Positions 14,375 to 23,927 of a stretch of 50,697 nucleotides of DNA are shown one piece after another (position 1 is the first letter of the stretch; every line of letters begins with the position of its first letter). The stretch spans positions 1-50,697 of the forward strand of contig CALXDR010000006.1 in the NCBI GenBank assembly GCA_944387115.1, in the 5' to 3' direction. A program made the position numbers and the translations under genes. The stretch is from an uncultured Oscillospiraceae bacterium. Its GTDB lineage: Bacteria; Bacillota; Clostridia; Oscillospirales; Oscillospiraceae. Under the pieces are notes generated by a model. That model was given only the letters and a program-made list of their open reading frames with translations, searched no databases and had not been told where the DNA came from.

Positions 14375-15352
14375 TTAGCGCTCCCACCGCTTGGTGGCCT
14401 GCAGGTCGGCTTCCGGTTCCATCTCCTCAACCGGTTCCTGCGCTGCCGGCTGCTCCGGCTGCTCCGTGTGTTCTTCCAGCTCCTCCGGCTGTTCTTCCAG
14501 CTCCTCCGGCTCCTCCTGCTGGGGCGGATTGGCCAGATTGACCGGCACATACCACAGCACCGCCACGGCGCACACACTCTGCGCCGCCAGCATCAGGTTC
14601 CCGCTCAGGGTGGTGTGGGCTGCGGCAGCCATGGCGGAAAACACAATGGTCATCCCGGCCAGCCACAGCAACAGCCGGGGCCGGGGCTTGCCCACACTCA
14701 GGGCCGCCCACTCCAGATAGAGCAGCATCCCCAGCACCACAGCCAGCAGCAGGGGTACATAGTCCCACTGCACCGGGTTGGCCGCATGGCCCCGGTAGCT
14801 CTCCATCATCCAGGCACAGCCGTTCACCGCCGCCATCACCATGGCGCTGCGGCCGCCCTGCTTGCCCCGGAACACCGCCACGCCAGCCACCAGTACACCC
14901 ACAAAGGCCAGCACACTGCTCAGGCCGGTGAGTATGACCAGAATGCCGTTGTTTCCCGTCTTATCAGCACTCAGGCGAAAGGCCTGCCACAGCCCTGCGC
15001 CCTCTTGGAGAAGCATGGGGGCGGCCGCCAACAGCAGGGCCGCCGCCACCAGGGTGAGGGCCAGGTGCAATCCGCTGCCCGTGGCCTGGGTCAAATCCCG
15101 GCGGCCCTGACGGTGGAGGTGTCGGGGCAGGGGCGCCTCCCGCTGCACCATAGCCAAAATCCCCAGCAACGCCGCCGCAATGGCCATCAGGCACAGCAGA
15201 CAAATGGTTGCAGGGGCCCCGGCAACAGGGAGATTCAAATCCCCCTCAAAGGCTGTGTCTATTTGCCAGCGGCGCAGCCACACCGCCCCGCCTGCCAGCA
15301 CTGCACTGCACACCAGCCAGCCCCACCGGCTGGCTGTGTCCTGTCTGTTCAC
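14375..15352 (-). CDS. polytopic membrane protein of unknown function with an acidic tail
   Basis: This 325-residue protein has roughly eight hydrophobic segments (for example GWLVCSAVLAGGAVWL, ICLLCLMAIAAALLGIL, YVPLLLAVVLGMLLYL). It ends in a 50-residue Pro/Gln/Glu-rich tail (repeats of EELEE and EQPE). I recognise no family. I chose the GTG at 15352 because AGGGGGG lies just upstream and it leaves a 14-base gap after lepB; the frame stays open further into lepB. Its place between lepB and metG suggests cotranscription with both, but says little about function. The acidic tail is probably cytoplasmic. Confidence 0.75.
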   Translation of the reverse strand: MNRQDTASRWGWLVCSAVLAGGAVWLRRWQIDTAFEGDLNLPVAGAPATICLLCLMAIAAALLGILAMVQREAPLPRHLHRQGRRDLTQATGSGLHLALTLVAAALLLAAAPMLLQEGAGLWQAFRLSADKTGNNGILVILTGLSSVLAFVGVLVAGVAVFRGKQGGRSAMVMAAVNGCAWMMESYRGHAANPVQWDYVPLLLAVVLGMLLYLEWAALSVGKPRPRLLLWLAGMTIVFSAMAAAAHTTLSGNLMLAAQSVCAVAVLWYVPVNLANPPQQEEPEELEEQPEELEEHTEQPEQPAAQEPVEEMEPEADLQATKRWER

Positions 15353-15366
15353 ACGCGTCCCCCCTG

Positions 15367-15975
15367 TTACAAAATCTGAAAGTCCCCAAAGGGGAAGAGC
15401 ACCAGCACGGCCCGCCCAATCACACACCGGGCGTCCACAATGCCGATGGGGGCATAGCGGCTGTCGGCAGACTGGTTGCGGTTGTCCCCCATCACGAACA
15501 GGCACCCCTCCGGCACCACGATGTGGTTGAGTCCCTCTCCGTAGGCGGGCAGGAGCATCGGCTCTTTGGTGTACGGCTCGGTCAGGGGCGCACCATCCAC
15601 ATACACCGTGCCTGTGGCGTAATCGATGTCCACCGTCTGGCCGCCCACGGCAATCACCCGCTTGACGATGGAATCCTCCTGATAGGTGCGCTTGGTGAGC
15701 ACCACCACGTCCCCCTGCTTGGGGGTATAACCCAGGGACCAGACCAGCATGGCGTCCCCGTTGTGGAGGGTGTTCTCCATGGACGGGCCGCTGACCACAA
15801 TGATGCGCCCCACAAAGGTGAACACCAGGATGAGCACCGCCAGCACCGTAGCCAGCATACGCACATTCTGATACAGCTCACTGCCCGCAGGCTCCAGGGC
15901 CAGCCGCCGCCCGGGCTGGGAGGACTGCTCCGGGGTGCCTGCCGTGTCCGCCTCATACTGCCTGTCAAACTCCAT
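15367..15975 (-). CDS. lepB: signal peptidase I
   Basis: This 202-residue enzyme cuts signal peptides from exported proteins at the outer membrane face. It has one transmembrane segment (about 41-60), the catalytic Ser65 in SGPSM, the general-base Lys105 in VKRVIAV, and the box E motif MGDNRNQSADSR. The size is that of Gram-positive SipS-type enzymes. The N-terminal 35 residues are charged and predicted cytoplasmic. It lies 18 bases after ftsH and before an unknown membrane protein, in a run that also carries the membrane protease FtsH. Confidence 0.95.
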   Translation of the reverse strand: MEFDRQYEADTAGTPEQSSQPGRRLALEPAGSELYQNVRMLATVLAVLILVFTFVGRIIVVSGPSMENTLHNGDAMLVWSLGYTPKQGDVVVLTKRTYQEDSIVKRVIAVGGQTVDIDYATGTVYVDGAPLTEPYTKEPMLLPAYGEGLNHIVVPEGCLFVMGDNRNQSADSRYAPIGIVDARCVIGRAVLVLFPFGDFQIL

Positions 15976-15993
15976 GTATGTCCTCTCCTATCT

Positions 15994-17850
15994 TCAGGGC
16001 AGCGGCTCCTGGGCCAGCGCCTGGGGATCGTCGTATGCCAGCTGGAACTGGCGGGCGTCCATCGTCTCATGGCGGAGCAGGAACTGGGCCACCAGCTCCA
16101 GCTTCTCCCTGTCACGCTCCAAAATCTCCCGGCAGCGCTGATAGGCCCCATCCAGCAGTTCCTTGACCTCCCGGTCAATCTGGGCGGCCGTCTGCTCGGA
16201 ATAGGGCTTGGCCTGGGCCATAGAGCGGCCCAAAAACACCTCGTCATGTCCGCTGGCAAAGGTGACAAAGCCCAAATGCTCGCTCATGCCGTACTTGGTG
16301 ACCATATCCCGGGCAATGGCAGTGGCCCGCTCCAAATCGTTCACCGCACCCGTACACACAAATCCCAGGGCCACCTCCTCGGCGCACCGTCCCCCCAACA
16401 GGGTGGACAGCGTCTCCACCAGGCGCTGGCGGGTGACATGGCTGCGGTCCTCCTGGGGGCGGTTGATGGTCATGCCCGCCGCCTGACCCCGGGGGATAAT
16501 GGTAATCTGGTGCACCGGGTCCTGGGTCTCCAGCGCCCGGCTCACCACAGCGTGCCCCGCCTCGTGGTAGGCGGTGATGCGCCGGTCCTCCTCCAGCTGC
16601 TCCCTGCTCTTCTTCTCAGGGCCGGCAATGACCTTAATCACCGACTCCTGCACATCCTTGAGAGTGATGAAGGGCTGGTGCTTGCGGGCGGCCAGCAGGG
16701 CGGCCTCATTGAGCAGATTCTCCAGGTCGGCCCCGGTAAAGCCGGTGGTCTCCCGGGCGATTTCCCGCAAGTCCACATCCTCTGCCAGGGGCTTTTTCCG
16801 GGCGTGTACCCGCAAAATTTCCTCCCGGCCCTTCATATCCGGCTGGCCCACATACACCTGGCGGTCAAAGCGGCCGGGGCGGAGCAGCGCAGGGTCCAGA
16901 ATGTCCTGCCGGTTGGTGGCGGCCAGCACAATGACGCCCTCGTTGGCGGCAAAGCCGTCCATCTCCACCAGCAGCTGATTGAGGGTCTGCTCCCGCTCGT
17001 CGTGTCCGCCGCCCAGGCCAGCGCCCCGCTGGCGGCCCACGGCGTCAATCTCATCGATAAAGACAATGGCAGGGCTGATTTTTTTGGCCTCCTGGAACAG
17101 ATCCCGCACACGGCTTGCACCCACGCCCACATACAGCTCCACAAAGTCGGAGCCGGAGATGGACAAAAACCGCACCCCCGCCTCCCCTGCTACCGCCTTG
17201 GCAAGCAGGGTTTTGCCGGTGCCCGGCGGGCCCACCAGCAGCACCCCCTTGGGAATGCGGGCGCCCAGGTCTGTAAAGCGCTGGGGATCCCGGAGAAAGT
17301 CCACAATCTCCTGCAGCTCCGCCTTCTCCTCATCTGCGCCCGCCACATCGTCAAAGGTGACCTTGCTCTTCTGCTGGCCCTCAATCACCCGGGCCTGGCC
17401 GAAGCGGCTCATGCCGCCCTGTCCCCCCTGGGCATTTTGCTGGCGCATGGCCATCACCCACCACAGCACCATCACCACCGACACGGAGAGCACCGGGGGA
17501 ATGATAATCAGTGCCCAGCCGGGCAGCTGCTGGGGCTGCTGGAACTCGTAGTTGACCAGAATTCCCGCTTCCCGCTGCTCCCGAATCAGCTGGCCCAAAT
17601 CGGCGTAAAACAGCTGCACATCCGCCAGGGCATGGCGGCGGAGGGTGCCGTCGGTCAGCTTCATGGTCAGCAGCTTGTCCCCGCTGACCTGAAACTCGCT
17701 CACCTGCTCCTGGCGGAAGAGCTCTTCCATCTCTGCATAGGTCACATACCCCTGCTGCTGGGTGCCCAAAAAGCTGGACACGCCCCACATCAGCAGGAGC
17801 AGGACCAGGGCATACACCACGATGCCCCGAAATTTCACCACTCGATTCAC
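15994..17850 (-). CDS. ftsH: ATP-dependent zinc metalloprotease FtsH
   Basis: This protein of 618 residues has two N-terminal membrane segments (about 10-28 and 113-135), an AAA+ domain with Walker A GPPGTGKT (near 208), Walker [12 protein letters not shown], the second region of homology ([19 protein letters not shown], in parts), and the zinc protease motif HEAGH (near 430). It degrades membrane and regulatory proteins as a hexamer. I place the start at the GTG at 17850, seven bases after AGAGG; a TTG at 17856 is also in frame. The order tilS-hpt-ftsH is the Bacillus one. Confidence 0.95.
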   Translation of the reverse strand: MNRVVKFRGIVVYALVLLLLMWGVSSFLGTQQQGYVTYAEMEELFRQEQVSEFQVSGDKLLTMKLTDGTLRRHALADVQLFYADLGQLIREQREAGILVNYEFQQPQQLPGWALIIIPPVLSVSVVMVLWWVMAMRQQNAQGGQGGMSRFGQARVIEGQQKSKVTFDDVAGADEEKAELQEIVDFLRDPQRFTDLGARIPKGVLLVGPPGTGKTLLAKAVAGEAGVRFLSISGSDFVELYVGVGASRVRDLFQEAKKISPAIVFIDEIDAVGRQRGAGLGGGHDEREQTLNQLLVEMDGFAANEGVIVLAATNRQDILDPALLRPGRFDRQVYVGQPDMKGREEILRVHARKKPLAEDVDLREIARETTGFTGADLENLLNEAALLAARKHQPFITLKDVQESVIKVIAGPEKKSREQLEEDRRITAYHEAGHAVVSRALETQDPVHQITIIPRGQAAGMTINRPQEDRSHVTRQRLVETLSTLLGGRCAEEVALGFVCTGAVNDLERATAIARDMVTKYGMSEHLGFVTFASGHDEVFLGRSMAQAKPYSEQTAAQIDREVKELLDGAYQRCREILERDREKLELVAQFLLRHETMDARQFQLAYDDPQALAQEPLP

Positions 17851-17861
17851 ACTCAATCCTC

Positions 17862-18404
17862 TTACTTCCCGCCGTACACAGACGGCTCCAAAATGCCCAC
17901 ATAGGGGAGGTTGCGATACTTTTCGTTATAATCCAGCCCATAGCCCACCACAAAGGCATCGGGAATTTCAAACCCCACATAGTCGGCAGAGATGGGCTTG
18001 GTGCGCCGCTCAGGCTTATCCATCAGGGTGCAGATGCGGATGGAGGCGGGCTTTCGTGCCCGGAGCACATCCATCAGGTAAAACAGGGTGTTGCCCGAGT
18101 CCAGAATGTCCTCCACAATGATCAGGTGCTTGCCCTCGATGGAGTCGGACAAATCCTTCTTGATTTCCACCTGACCGGAGCTCACCGTTCCCGCCCCGTA
18201 GGAGGACACCGCCATAAAGTCCACGGTGACGGGCAGCTGGATGGCACGGCTCAGGTCTGCCATGAAGATATAGGAGCCACGCAGCACCGAGGCCAGCGCC
18301 ACCTCCTTGCCGGCATAATCCCGGGTAATCTGCGCGCCAATCTCTTTCACACGCTCAGCCAGCTGCTCCTGGGTATACAAAATCTCTTTGATGTCTTGAT
18401 ACAC
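17862..18404 (-). CDS. hpt: hypoxanthine phosphoribosyltransferase
   Basis: This 180-residue enzyme salvages hypoxanthine and guanine to IMP and GMP using PRPP. The PRPP-binding motif [10 protein letters not shown], the flexible-loop sequence [11 protein letters not shown] and the purine-contact region [22 protein letters not shown] (in parts) are all present. The start is a GTG at 18404 preceded by AAGGGAG. It lies between tilS and ftsH with gaps of about 12-15 bases, the same order as in Bacillus and many clostridia. Confidence 0.95.
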   Translation of the reverse strand: MYQDIKEILYTQEQLAERVKEIGAQITRDYAGKEVALASVLRGSYIFMADLSRAIQLPVTVDFMAVSSYGAGTVSSGQVEIKKDLSDSIEGKHLIIVEDILDSGNTLFYLMDVLRARKPASIRICTLMDKPERRTKPISADYVGFEIPDAFVVGYGLDYNEKYRNLPYVGILEPSVYGGK

Positions 18405-18419
18405 GGTTTGTTCTCCCTT

Positions 18420-19745
18420 TCATTCCTGTGTTGGATGGATGCGGATGTGTAAACTGGGCTGCCCCGGCTGGGCCAGTGCCTCCCAATGGGGGCCAAGCCC
18501 TCCCACCGCCGCCACGCCCCCCTCCCCTGCCAGCACAGGCACGCCGGGGCGGAGGTGGGCGGGGATGCGGGCTTCAATCATCAACTCTTTCAGGCGCTTG
18601 CGGGGACGGCGGCCCAGTTGTATCCCGTCCCCCGGCATACGGGAGCGGAGGTGGTACGCCCCCGGTTTCAGGTAAAACTCCTCAGGGGAGCGGTAGGCTG
18701 CGCCGGGACATACCGCAGGGCGGGCCTCAATCTGCCACGCCCCCCAGACCTGACTGCCCTCCCCCAGCGGCGCAGGCTCCGGCGGAGGCTCCGCCCTGGC
18801 AGGCAGCAGGGTAAGGCGCTGATACGCCGCAAGGGCCACACAGCCCGGGGCCTCCAGCCGTCCCCCTCCCGCCCCGGCACACAGGGCCAGCATCCCCTCT
18901 AAGTGACGGGACTGGGGATTGCCCCCCACCCGCCGGGCCAGCTGGGACAGCGCCCGCAGAGCGAGGGACGGGGGCGCCTGGAGGAGTGCCTGGATGGGAA
19001 TGCCCCACCCCGCCCCCTCCCGAACAGCCTGCTCCGCCAGCTGCCCGCCCAACTCCTCCAGCACCTGCTCATCCTGGGTGAGCCGGCGGGCGGCGGCGGC
19101 AATGTGGGCCTGCGCCTGGGGATTGAGCTGCTCCAGCAGGGGGAGCACCTGGTGGCGCACCAGATTGCGGGCATAGCGGCAGTCGGCGTTGCTCTCATCC
19201 TCCCGGTGGGGAATGCCCCGCTCCTCCAGCCAGGCCAGAATCTCCTGGCGGGAGGTGTCCAGCATTGGGCGCACGATATTGCCCCGCTGGGCGGGAATGC
19301 CGCACAGCCCCCGCAGCCCCGCCCCCCGGACCAGATGGAGGAGCACCGTCTCTGCGTTGTCCCCGGCGTGGTGCCCTGTGGCGATGCAGCCGCCACCGGC
19401 CCGCTGCACCTCCCGCTGGAGAAAGTCGTAGCGCATACTCCGGGCGCACTCCTCCACCCCCAGGCCGCGGCGGCGGGCCTCCCCTGCCACATCCCCCCGC
19501 TCCACCCTCAGGGGCACCCCCAGGCGGCGGCACCACGCCTCCACAAACTGCGCATCCTGGCCGGAGCCGGGGCGCAGCCCGTGGTCGTAGTGGGCCGCCC
19601 GCAGGGTGTATCTCTCCGCCCCCTCCAGCAGCCGGTGGAGCAGGTACATGGAGTCCGCCCCGCCGGACAGGGCGCACACCACCACACTGCCCTCCGGGAT
19701 GAGTTCATAGGCAAACGGCGGGGAATTAGTAATCCTCTTCGTCAT
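18420..19745 (-). CDS. tilS: tRNA(Ile)-lysidine synthase
   Basis: This 441-residue ATP-dependent ligase puts lysine on C34 of tRNA-Ile(CAU), so that the codon AUA is read as isoleucine. The PP-loop motif SGGADS lies at residues 27-32, and the N-type ATPase domain continues with DHGLRPGSGQDA and GHHAGDNAET. A substrate-binding domain and a C-terminal domain (PRKRLKELMIEARIP) follow. The ATG at 19745 lies inside the dnaB gene, a 20-base overlap. That spacing to the PP-loop matches Bacillus TilS, so I keep it over internal GTG codons nearer the motif. Confidence 0.93.
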   Translation of the reverse strand: MTKRITNSPPFAYELIPEGSVVVCALSGGADSMYLLHRLLEGAERYTLRAAHYDHGLRPGSGQDAQFVEAWCRRLGVPLRVERGDVAGEARRRGLGVEECARSMRYDFLQREVQRAGGGCIATGHHAGDNAETVLLHLVRGAGLRGLCGIPAQRGNIVRPMLDTSRQEILAWLEERGIPHREDESNADCRYARNLVRHQVLPLLEQLNPQAQAHIAAAARRLTQDEQVLEELGGQLAEQAVREGAGWGIPIQALLQAPPSLALRALSQLARRVGGNPQSRHLEGMLALCAGAGGGRLEAPGCVALAAYQRLTLLPARAEPPPEPAPLGEGSQVWGAWQIEARPAVCPGAAYRSPEEFYLKPGAYHLRSRMPGDGIQLGRRPRKRLKELMIEARIPAHLRPGVPVLAGEGGVAAVGGLGPHWEALAQPGQPSLHIRIHPTQE

Positions 19746-21084
19746 AATTATACGCTAGATTACGGAATGTTGTGAATTCCGGCCGCCATTCCAGCATGAC
19801 CGTTCCCGTCTCGCCGTGGCGGTTTTTGGCCACAATGCACTCGGCCACATTGGGGTTTTCCGTGTCGTTTTCGTAGTAGCCCTCCCGGTAGATGAACATG
19901 ACGATGTCTGCATCCTGCTCGATGGAGCCGGATTCACGCAGGTCGGAGAGCATGGGGCGGCGCTGCCCCGCCGAGCGGCTCTCGTTGGCACGGGAGAGCT
20001 GGGACAGGCAGATGACCGGCACATTCAGCTCCTTGGCCATCAGCTTGAGGGAGCGGGACATATCAGAGACAATCTGCTGGCGGTTGTCGCTGGCGCGGGT
20101 GGCGCCGTTGGCAGAGGTCATCAGCTGGAGGTAGTCCACAATGACCAGCCCCAGATCCTTAATCCGCCGGCACTTTGCGTTCATATCCGCCACGGACAGG
20201 GAGGAGTCGTCGTCGATATAGATTCTGGACTGGCTCAGGGCAGCCATCGCCATGGCCGCCCGGCTCCACTCCTCTTCCCCGCTCAGCCGCCCGGTGAGCA
20301 GCTTTTTGTTGTCGATGAGGGACTCGGTGGAAATCAGGCGCAGGCCCAGCTGCGCCCGGCTCATTTCCAGGGAGAAGATTGCCACACTCTTGCCCGAGTG
20401 CTTCCCCACCTCCAGGCCGATGTTCAGCGCCAGCGAGGTCTTGCCCATGCCGGGACGGGCGGCGAGAATGATGAGGTCGGAGTTGTTCAGACCCGAAATG
20501 CGCCGGTCCAAATCCACCAGCCCCGTGGACAGCCCTGGGAATTCAGAGCCTTGGGCATTGCGCTCCTTGATGGTCTGCCACACATCCTGCATCACCGCAG
20601 AAATGCTCACCATATCCCGGGAGGAGCGCCCCTGGCGCAGGGCGTAGATGCGCTGCTCTGCCACCTCAAGGATGTCCTTGGCGCTGCCCCGCTCGCTGAG
20701 CACCATTTCCACCAGCTCCCCGGAGACCTGCCCCACCCGGCGCAGCAGCGCCTTGTCCGCCACAATGTGCACATACTCCATTACATTGGCGGAGGTGGGG
20801 GTAATCTCCATGAGCTGACCCAGATAGGCCACCGAGCTTTGCTCGTTGTACACCCCATCCTGCTTCATGCGCTCCAGCACCGTCACCGGGTCCACCGTCT
20901 CCATGCGGTGGAACATCCCGGCGATGACGGCATAAATCTCCCGGTTCTGCTGCATATAGAAGTCGTCCGGCGTGAGGCAGGGCACCACCAGCTGAATGCA
21001 CTGCTCATCCAGCAGCATGGCCCCCAGCACCGACTGCTCCGCCACAATGCTGTGGGGCATCTGCCGGGCATTCAATTCCTCCAT
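19726..21084 (-). CDS. dnaB: replicative DNA helicase DnaB (DnaC in Bacillus naming)
   Basis: This 452-residue hexameric helicase opens the replication fork. It has the N-terminal primase-interaction domain (PHSIVAEQSVLGAMLLDEQ onward), then a RecA-like domain with Walker A ARPGMGKTS near residue 212, Walker B LVIVDYLQLM and the DnaB motif QLSRANE. The length is typical and I see no intein. It follows rplI by 27 bases, the arrangement gdpP-rplI-dnaB being conserved in Firmicutes. Its end overlaps tilS. Confidence 0.96.
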   Translation of the reverse strand: MEELNARQMPHSIVAEQSVLGAMLLDEQCIQLVVPCLTPDDFYMQQNREIYAVIAGMFHRMETVDPVTVLERMKQDGVYNEQSSVAYLGQLMEITPTSANVMEYVHIVADKALLRRVGQVSGELVEMVLSERGSAKDILEVAEQRIYALRQGRSSRDMVSISAVMQDVWQTIKERNAQGSEFPGLSTGLVDLDRRISGLNNSDLIILAARPGMGKTSLALNIGLEVGKHSGKSVAIFSLEMSRAQLGLRLISTESLIDNKKLLTGRLSGEEEWSRAAMAMAALSQSRIYIDDDSSLSVADMNAKCRRIKDLGLVIVDYLQLMTSANGATRASDNRQQIVSDMSRSLKLMAKELNVPVICLSQLSRANESRSAGQRRPMLSDLRESGSIEQDADIVMFIYREGYYENDTENPNVAECIVAKNRHGETGTVMLEWRPEFTTFRNLAYNYDEEDY

Positions 21085-21111
21085 GGGTCTACCGCCTTTC
21101 TCCGGGGAGGA

Positions 21112-21558
21112 TTACTCCTCCACCACCATCACCTGAATGGTGCCCACCACTTCGTAACCCAGCTTGCACTTGATCTGATAGCCGCCAAAGGCCTTGATGG
21201 GCTCAGGCTGGACAATTTTGCTCTTGTTGATGTCCAGCTGGAACTGGGCCTTGAGGGCCTCGGAAATCTCCTTGCTGGTCACCGAGCCAAACAGCCTGCC
21301 GCCCTGGCCGGCCTTGGCCCGAATCTTCACCTGGCACTCCTTGAGGCGCTGGGCCACAGCCTCCGCCTGGGCCTTCTCCTCGGCCTGGCGGGCCTTCAGG
21401 GCCTTGTCCTGCATCTTCATGGTGTTGATATTCTCCGCATTGGCCTCCACTGCCAGCTTGCGGGGCAGGAGGAAGTTGCGGGCATAGCCGTCGGAAACCT
21501 CCACCATCTGGCCCTTCTTGCCGTGGCCCTTCACGTCCTGTTGCAGAATCACTTTCAT
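21112..21558 (-). CDS. rplI: 50S ribosomal protein L9
   Basis: This 148-residue two-domain ribosomal protein has the N-terminal motif MKVILQQDVKGHGKKGQMVEVSDGYARNFL (given in parts: VILQQDV, GYARNFLLP), a long connecting helix and a C-terminal 23S rRNA-binding domain (GRLFGSVTSKEI). GGAGGT lies just before the ATG. It sits between gdpP and dnaB. Confidence 0.97.
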   Translation of the reverse strand: MKVILQQDVKGHGKKGQMVEVSDGYARNFLLPRKLAVEANAENINTMKMQDKALKARQAEEKAQAEAVAQRLKECQVKIRAKAGQGGRLFGSVTSKEISEALKAQFQLDINKSKIVQPEPIKAFGGYQIKCKLGYEVVGTIQVMVVEE

Positions 21559-21599
21559 GGGTATAACCTCCTAGGTATGATAATTCGTAATACGCTTTG

Positions 21600-23651
21600 T
21601 TATTTCGGCGCACTCTGCGCCTTTTTGTCATCGTCCCCTGGGGACTCCTCCTGGCTGCTGTCACGCTCAAAGTAGCGGTCGAGCACCGCAATGAGGGACT
21701 GTGTGACCTCGGACACGGTGGCGTCGGGAATCTGCGCCCCCGCCGCTCCGGCATTGCCGCCGCCGCCCAGCGCCTCCAAAATCACCTGTACATTGGTCTC
21801 CCCCATGCTGCGGGCGGAGAGAATCACCCGCCCATCCTCGGGGTAGAGCACAAAGGAGGTGTTGATGCCCGCAATGTTGAGCAGCTCGTCTGCCGCCTGC
21901 GCCGCAGATACCCGCCCCACATTGTGGTCCACAGAGGCAATGGCAATGTCCTGACGATAGGTCCAGGCGTTCTGGATGATGCCGTACTTGGCCACGGTGT
22001 CCGTCAAATCGGTCTGAAACAGCTTTTTAAGCTCGGCGGTGTCCGCCCCTGCCCGGCGCAGCAGGGCGGCGGCCTCAAAGGTGCGCCCGCCGGTGCGCAG
22101 GGTGAAGTTTTTGGTGTCCAGCATCAGCCCGGCCATCAGAGCCTCCGCCTCGCCCCGCAGCAGCTCCTCCGGCTCCATCAGGTAGCCAATCAGCTCGGTG
22201 ACCAGCTCACTGGCCGAGGAGGCATAGGGCTCGTGGAAGTTGAGCGCCGCCCCCTCGATATAGGTCGCCGCCCGGCGATGGTGGTCAATCACCGCCACCT
22301 TGTTGCAGGAGGAGAGCAGCTCCCGACTGCTCACCTGCTCGGGCCGGTTGGTGTCCACCACCACCAGCAGGGTGCGGGAATCGGCACGCAGCATGGCCTC
22401 CTCCTGGTCCAGGTACACCCCCTGATACTCCGCCATTCCCTCCACCCGGCGGTACAGCTCGTCGGCGGGGGTGGGGCCGCTCTCCCGCACAATGTAGTGG
22501 GCAATTCCCTTCCGCCGGGCAATGGCGCACACGCCCACCGCAGCGCCTACAGCGTCCATATCCGCAGAGCGGTGGCCCATCACCATCACGCTGGAGGCGT
22601 CCGCCACCAGCTTGCCCAGCGCAGAGGCCATCACCCGGCTTTTCACCTTGGTGCGCTTCTCCGTCTCCTTGGCCCGTCCGCCGTAGAACTCGAAGTTAAA
22701 GCGGTTTTTCACCACCGCCTGATCTCCGCCGCGGGACAGGGCCATTTCCACAGACAGGGAGGCAAAGCGGTAGTTTTCCACCAGTGTGGCGCCGTCCAGC
22801 CCCATGCCGATGGACACCGTGACGGGAATGCCGTTGGGGCTTTGCACCTCACGCACGCTGTCCAGCAGCGAGAACTTCTCCTGCTGGAACCGGGCCAGGT
22901 GGCGCTGTTCAAAGATGAACAGGTAGCGGTCCCGGTCCAGGCGGGTAAAAATCCCCTCCGTTCCCTCAATCCACTGGGCAAAGCGCTGGCTGATCTGGTT
23001 GAGCATCGCCGAGCGCACGCTGTCGTCCTGTCCCTTGAGGGTGTCCTCATAGTTGTCCAGCAGAAGCAGCGCCACCACCGGGCGGGTGGCCTTGTAGGTG
23101 TCCCGGGTGTCCGCCAGATCGGTGATGTCCAGCCAGTAGGTGGTGGCCAGCATGCCAGCCTCTTCCTCCCCCGCTGCCGGGCGCGTCACACTGCCGAACA
23201 CCTGGTAGCGCCGGTGGCCCAGACGTACCTCGGTGGGGCATTCGTTCTTCCCCTCCAGCAGCCACTGACCATCAAAATCGGGGACCAAATCAGACATTTT
23301 GGTGTCAAACAGCCCCTCTTGATCCCCGGTAATGCGCAAAAACCGGTCGCTGCTCCAAAGCACCTCCCCAGATTCCGGGCGGAACATCACCACCGGCAGG
23401 GGACAGTTGAGGGCGCTGTCCCGGGTGGCTCCATCCATGTTGCCCAGCCACTGCTCCAGGTAGCGGGCGGTATCCCGCCGGCGCAGCACCATGGTGCGCC
23501 AGTGCACTGCATAAATCAGCAGCACCACCGTCAGCTCCAGCGCCGCCACATCCCACCGGGCAAACAGCAGGTTTGCCAGGGCAAAGGCCACCATTACAAG
23601 AAAATACAGACCGTATCTAGGGGTCAAAAGCTGCGAGATTTTTTTGTTCAC
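21600..23651 (-). CDS. gdpP: cyclic-di-AMP phosphodiesterase GdpP (YybT family)
   Basis: This 683-residue membrane enzyme hydrolyses c-di-AMP. It has two N-terminal membrane helices (about 13-31 and 34-52), a PAS-like domain, and a degenerate GGDEF domain where the catalytic loop reads RLDRDRYLFIF. A DHH-DHHA1 phosphoesterase follows with motifs GHRSADMDA, VVDTNRP, VIDHHRR and LMLDTKNF, so the metal ligands appear intact. The tail of about 30 residues after the DHHA1 domain is acidic and Ser-rich. The GTG at 23651 is chosen because GAGGTG precedes it and it starts VNKKIS just before the first helix. It is the first gene of the gdpP-rplI-dnaB-tilS-hpt-ftsH-lepB run. Confidence 0.93.
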   Translation of the reverse strand: MNKKISQLLTPRYGLYFLVMVAFALANLLFARWDVAALELTVVLLIYAVHWRTMVLRRRDTARYLEQWLGNMDGATRDSALNCPLPVVMFRPESGEVLWSSDRFLRITGDQEGLFDTKMSDLVPDFDGQWLLEGKNECPTEVRLGHRRYQVFGSVTRPAAGEEEAGMLATTYWLDITDLADTRDTYKATRPVVALLLLDNYEDTLKGQDDSVRSAMLNQISQRFAQWIEGTEGIFTRLDRDRYLFIFEQRHLARFQQEKFSLLDSVREVQSPNGIPVTVSIGMGLDGATLVENYRFASLSVEMALSRGGDQAVVKNRFNFEFYGGRAKETEKRTKVKSRVMASALGKLVADASSVMVMGHRSADMDAVGAAVGVCAIARRKGIAHYIVRESGPTPADELYRRVEGMAEYQGVYLDQEEAMLRADSRTLLVVVDTNRPEQVSSRELLSSCNKVAVIDHHRRAATYIEGAALNFHEPYASSASELVTELIGYLMEPEELLRGEAEALMAGLMLDTKNFTLRTGGRTFEAAALLRRAGADTAELKKLFQTDLTDTVAKYGIIQNAWTYRQDIAIASVDHNVGRVSAAQAADELLNIAGINTSFVLYPEDGRVILSARSMGETNVQVILEALGGGGNAGAAGAQIPDATVSEVTQSLIAVLDRYFERDSSQEESPGDDDKKAQSAPK

Positions 23652-23803
23652 GCTCTTCACCTCTTCACAGGGCGGGTCAAACACGCCAGCCCGCCCCAAC
23701 AACCAAACTCCGCCCCAGCTGGGGCAGGCAGACGGGATGTCCCCCGCCTGTCTGTGCGCCTCCCGCCTGTCCGCTCCCCACGGGCGCCGCACTTAGGCTT
23801 CCT

Positions 23804-23832
23804 ATTATAGCAAATCCCCCAGTCAAAAACAA
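23804..23832 (-). promoter_or_regulatory. probable promoter of the gdpP housekeeping run
   Basis: On the minus strand TTGTTT (23832-23827) and TATAAT (23809-23804) are 17 bp apart. The leader of about 150 bases to the GTG contains GC-rich stems such as GCCCCAGCTGGGGC but no riboswitch I recognise, including no c-di-AMP (ydaO) type. Confidence 0.6.
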
Positions 23833-23866
23833 GCTTTTTCCCTCCCCCGCTCCCTGTGCGCAAAAA

Positions 23867-23899
23867 GCAAAAAGCGGAAGGGGAGGGCCCCCTTCCGCT
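23867..23899 (-). terminator. intrinsic terminator of the FNT gene
   Basis: AGCGGAAGGGG (23873-23883) pairs with CCCCTTCCGCT (23889-23899). On the minus strand the stem is followed by TTTTTGCTTTTTG. Confidence 0.85.
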
Positions 23900-23927
23900 C
23901 CAGCGGCGTATCCTTCCTTCCGCCCCG

